Made by a program: the position numbers and the translations under genes
Source: an uncultured Prevotellaceae bacterium
GTDB taxonomy: Bacteria > Bacteroidota > Bacteroidia > Bacteroidales > Bacteroidaceae
Reading direction: 5' to 3'
Length of the DNA stretch: 36,346 nucleotides
Assembly: GCA_946406435.1 (NCBI GenBank)
Contig: CAMJKP010000032.1
Coordinates: 1-36,346, forward strand
Shown: one piece after another, positions 33,487-36,346 of the stretch
How the letters are laid out: each line of letters opens with the position of its first letter
Position numbering within the stretch: position 1 is the stretch's first letter
The notes under the pieces: model-generated
Databases searched by the model: none
Told to the model about the DNA's origin: nothing
Seen by the model: only the letters and a program-made list of their open reading frames with translations

Positions 33487-35457
33487 ATGCCAAAGAGAAT
33501 ATTAAATAAAATAAGATATTGGTATCTATCCAAAAGTGCACTTCCATATTGGACTCTCATTTGCGTAGATTTCCTGATCATCATCACAGCAGCATTGATT
33601 GCGACCTATGTCTGTGATGGTCCGAAAGTCCTAAGAATTCATTTCTGGGATCGAGTATTCACATGGTGCAGCCTGTTGGTGTTCTTTTTCATCGGCATGA
33701 GGATATACCACACCTATAGTGGTATTGTAAGATATCTACGGTCTACAGATCTGCTTCGCGTTCTCTATGCACAGATGGTAGGTTTTGCATTGATACTCAT
33801 AGTACGCCTATTCTTCAGCAAAGATTATATCATCGCATCTACAGGTCTGAAAAACTACGCAACCACATTCTTTCTAAGTGTCGCAGGTCAATGGTCGATA
33901 AGACTACTGATGAAAGCCATATACGAGTCATCATTTAACAATGGAATCAAGCGAGCTTTCATCTTTGGCGTACAAAGAGGTGCTGAGGTTATTGCAAGCA
34001 CTATTCAGGCAAGTCCATCAAAACAATATTCCATTGTAGGTTTCATAAGTCCAAATGGCGATTTGGCTGATAAATACATGTTCGGCGTCAAGGTTCGCAG
34101 GGTTGGTCCGAACCTCATTCACCACATGAAGAAGGCTCATGCGACCGTGATAATCGTGAGTCCGCTACAGGCAGAGACGTTCAGAAACAACACAGAACTT
34201 GTAGAAGAACTCATCAAGAACAAAATTCACATTCTGATGCTTTCTGAAGCTGAGGTCTGGACTCCAGAAAAGGGTCTCAAGCAAGAGCAACTTCACGAAG
34301 TAGACATTGAAGACCTTCTTCCTCGCGACAAAATTGAGGTTGACATTGATGCCATCAGTGAACTTCTGAAAGGTAAACGCATACTCATCACAGGAGCAGC
34401 AGGCTCTATAGGCTCCGAGATGGTGAATCAAGTTGCCAAGGCAGAACCTGCAGAGTTGATTCTCGTCGATCAGGCTGAGACTCCAATGCATGATGTGCGT
34501 ATGAAGATGGCACGCAAGTTCCCAGACATAAAGGCATGGACTATCGTGGGCAGCATCAGCAATCCAACTCACATGGAAGAGATATTCAGCGACCACAAAC
34601 CGGAATACGTATTCCATGCAGCAGCATACAAGCACGTTCCGATGATGGAGGACAACCCTGCAATGGCTATCCAAAACAACGTCTACGGAACACGTGTGAT
34701 TGCCGACTTAGCTGTAAAATACGGCACAAAGAAGTTTGTGATGATATCAACCGATAAGGCTGTGAATCCAACAAACGTAATGGGATGTTCAAAGAGAATC
34801 TGTGAAATCTATTGCCAGAGTCTCAATAAGGCATTACAAGATCTCAAGAATGGCATCAAGCCAGAGAATTACGAGAACATCAAGGATAAGCTTATACAAG
34901 CCGATGGCACTCCTGGTGTGACACAATTCATCACTACACGCTTTGGCAATGTACTTGGATCAAACGGTTCTGTAATACCAATCTTCAGACAGCAAATCAA
35001 GAATGGCGGTCCACTTACGGTAACGCATCCTGACATCATCCGTTTCTTCATGCTCATCCCTGAAGCCTGTCAATTGGTACTTGAGGCAGGAACTATGGGA
35101 CATGGTGGTGAGATATTCGTGTTCGACATGGGCAAACCAGTTCGCATCGCCGACCTAGCCCAAAGAATGATAGACCTCTCTGGTGCAAAGAACGTGGAAA
35201 TTAAGTTCACAGGTCTTCGTGACGGTGAGAAACTATATGAAGAAGTGCTCACCGACACAGAACAGACGAAGCCAACCATCCATCCGAAGATCAAGATTGC
35301 ATCAGTACGTGAATATCAGTATGATGAAGCCTTGAAGAACGAAGAAGAGCTTCTGCATCTAAGTTTCACTTACGATGACATGAAGATTGTAAAGAAGATG
35401 AAGGAAATCGTACCTGAATACAAGAGTCGTCAATCTAAATACGAGGCACTGGACTAA
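33487..35457 (+). CDS. Membrane-bound nucleotide-sugar epimerase/dehydratase (CapD/WbpM/PglF family)
   Basis: 656 aa. Four N-terminal TMs (about 19-40, 55-73, 95-115, 120-140), a first nucleotide-binding-like domain (about 155-270, RAFIFGVQRGAEVIAST), then the SDR catalytic domain: NAD motif ITGAAGSIGSEM (300-311), HAAAYKHVPMME, STDKAVNPTNVMGCSKR (421-437), FITTRFGNVLGSNGS (480-494), and FVFDMGKPVRIADLA. Members convert UDP-GlcNAc to 4-keto-6-deoxy or epimerised sugars for capsule, O-antigen or protein glycans. An insert of about 25 residues (DLKNGIKPENYENIKDKLIQ...) follows the catalytic helix. Its stop overlaps the convergent radical SAM gene by 3 nt. Confidence 0.92.
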   Translation: MPKRILNKIRYWYLSKSALPYWTLICVDFLIIITAALIATYVCDGPKVLRIHFWDRVFTWCSLLVFFFIGMRIYHTYSGIVRYLRSTDLLRVLYAQMVGFALILIVRLFFSKDYIIASTGLKNYATTFFLSVAGQWSIRLLMKAIYESSFNNGIKRAFIFGVQRGAEVIASTIQASPSKQYSIVGFISPNGDLADKYMFGVKVRRVGPNLIHHMKKAHATVIIVSPLQAETFRNNTELVEELIKNKIHILMLSEAEVWTPEKGLKQEQLHEVDIEDLLPRDKIEVDIDAISELLKGKRILITGAAGSIGSEMVNQVAKAEPAELILVDQAETPMHDVRMKMARKFPDIKAWTIVGSISNPTHMEEIFSDHKPEYVFHAAAYKHVPMMEDNPAMAIQNNVYGTRVIADLAVKYGTKKFVMISTDKAVNPTNVMGCSKRICEIYCQSLNKALQDLKNGIKPENYENIKDKLIQADGTPGVTQFITTRFGNVLGSNGSVIPIFRQQIKNGGPLTVTHPDIIRFFMLIPEACQLVLEAGTMGHGGEIFVFDMGKPVRIADLAQRMIDLSGAKNVEIKFTGLRDGEKLYEEVLTDTEQTKPTIHPKIKIASVREYQYDEALKNEEELLHLSFTYDDMKIVKKMKEIVPEYKSRQSKYEALD

Positions 35458-36346
35458 GACTCCAGCAACCTCTTATTCAACAGATTAGTAAACTCATAAT
35501 TTTTCAGTCCCCAGCGAGGTGCTATGAGCAATCCCGCTGGGGACTGACTCGTAAAGCGCTCAATAACAATATCATCACGAAGACGACGGATATACTCAAC
35601 AAGCAATTCAATATACTCTTCCGGAGTAAACAAAGTACATTGGGCAATCAAATCCGGACGATGCTCAAGAATCGTACCTTTCGTTATCTGTAACTGATGT
35701 AGCTTCAGAATATCAATAGGCAATGTATTCACAATGTCAATCTGTCGCAGTATTTCTGCCTTATCTTCTCCAGGGAGCCCAAGAATAAGATGAACACAAA
35801 CTATAATTCCACGCGCGTGCGTATTCCTTATAATATTAACACTACACTCCGAAGAATGACCGCGATTTATTATACGGAGCGTATCATCATTAAAGGATTC
35901 TACCCCATACTCCATTGTAAGGAATGTACGATGCGAGAGTTCCTCAAGATAATCAAGCAATTCATCCGACACGCAATCTGGACGTGTTGCAATCGAGATA
36001 CCAATAACATCCTCAACAGATAAAGCTGCCTCATACATTCGCTTCAACGTCTCTATATCCCCGTATGTATTGGTATAGGATTGGAAATATGCGATATATT
36101 TCATTTCCGGATATTTTCTTGAAAAGAACTCCTTGCCAGCCAACAACTGAGCCTTGATATTATCGGGAGAAAGATTAAGACGCTCTTCCTGAGAAATCCT
36201 TCCTGCCGTATCAGTACAATACTCGGGATTGAAAGTAGCATTATTGCAATAGATACACCCTCCCCTACCAATCGTCCCGTCACGGTTGGGACACGAAAAA
36301 CCTGCATCTATTGAGATTTTCTGCACCTTACATCCGAAACGTTTTC
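35454..36346 (-). CDS. Radical SAM protein, YhcC/TIGR01212-like (5' end outside window)
   Basis: About 297 residues present. The cluster motif is CPNRDGTIGRGGCIYC, a long-spaced C-x11-C-x2-C of the TIGR01212 type, not the usual C-x3-C-x2-C. Also present: YIAYFQSYTNTYG, GISIATRPDC, EYGVES, LILGLPGE and the C-terminal SAGLLIAPRWG. A GTG at 36326 is not the start: the frame continues upstream as KRFGCK, conserved in the family, past the window edge. Substrate unknown. The stop TAG shares bases with the TAA of the CapD-like gene, so the two mRNAs overlap tail to tail. Confidence 0.9.
   Translation of the reverse strand, partial: KRFGCKVQKISIDAGFSCPNRDGTIGRGGCIYCNNATFNPEYCTDTAGRISQEERLNLSPDNIKAQLLAGKEFFSRKYPEMKYIAYFQSYTNTYGDIETLKRMYEAALSVEDVIGISIATRPDCVSDELLDYLEELSHRTFLTMEYGVESFNDDTLRIINRGHSSECSVNIIRNTHARGIIVCVHLILGLPGEDKAEILRQIDIVNTLPIDILKLHQLQITKGTILEHRPDLIAQCTLFTPEEYIELLVEYIRRLRDDIVIERFTSQSPAGLLIAPRWGLKNYEFTNLLNKRLLES

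Overview
The window looks like a chromosomal segment of a Bacteroidales bacterium, most likely Prevotella or a close relative. The evidence is: (i) at least ten promoters of the Bacteroidetes type, with a TAnnTTTG -7 element and often a TTG about 20 nt upstream; (ii) Bacteroidales-type genes and order (dxs-trkA-trkH, an RprX/RprY-like two-component pair, tgt-LptF/G permease, a Tgt lacking most zinc-binding cysteines); (iii) little use of Shine-Dalgarno sequences. No rRNA, tRNA, CRISPR array or transposase was seen.

Layout. 1-635: 3' end of asd. 786-5767: dxs, trkA, trkH (isoprenoid precursor synthesis, K+ uptake). 5880-7702: a 45-residue small protein, a secreted alpha/beta hydrolase (minus) and a small membrane protein. 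7806-10872: a minus-strand restriction-modification operon, made of a BcgI-like nuclease/methyltransferase fusion and a specificity subunit split at a run of eight G. 10873-11647: about 0.8 kb without genes, holding 11-nt periodic repeats and a roughly 350-nt interrupted palindrome. 11648-17230 (minus): cysK, an MFS exporter, a MerR-type regulator, alaS. 17315-21290: a MATE exporter (plus), then rprY and rprX (minus). 21461-26643 (minus): a membrane-associated operon of one SPFH protein, five small DUF3784-like membrane proteins in tandem, a ribbon-helix-helix protein and a secreted hydrolase, followed by a separate exported protein. 26967-33283 (plus): lon, tgt, LptF/G permease, DEAD-box helicase. 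33364-35457: polytopic CapD/WbpM-type sugar-nucleotide enzyme behind a leader with short ORFs. 35454-end (minus): radical SAM protein of the YhcC type, continuing past the window.

The strongest biological lead is the restriction system. The two specificity-subunit ORFs become one protein of about 351 residues if one G is added to the G8 tract at 8400-8407, so this looks like a phase-variable type IIB (BcgI-like) system. The second lead is the intergenic sequence. Many gene ends run straight into degenerate tandem repeats with a 7-nt period in which each unit carries TAA/TAG/TGA on the sense strand of the gene just ended. Because 7 is not a multiple of 3, three or so units close all three reading frames, and in convergent pairs the two arrays also form the stem of a terminator-like hairpin. 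A second class of repeats has an 11-nt period. These readings come from eye inspection; no search or statistic was run.
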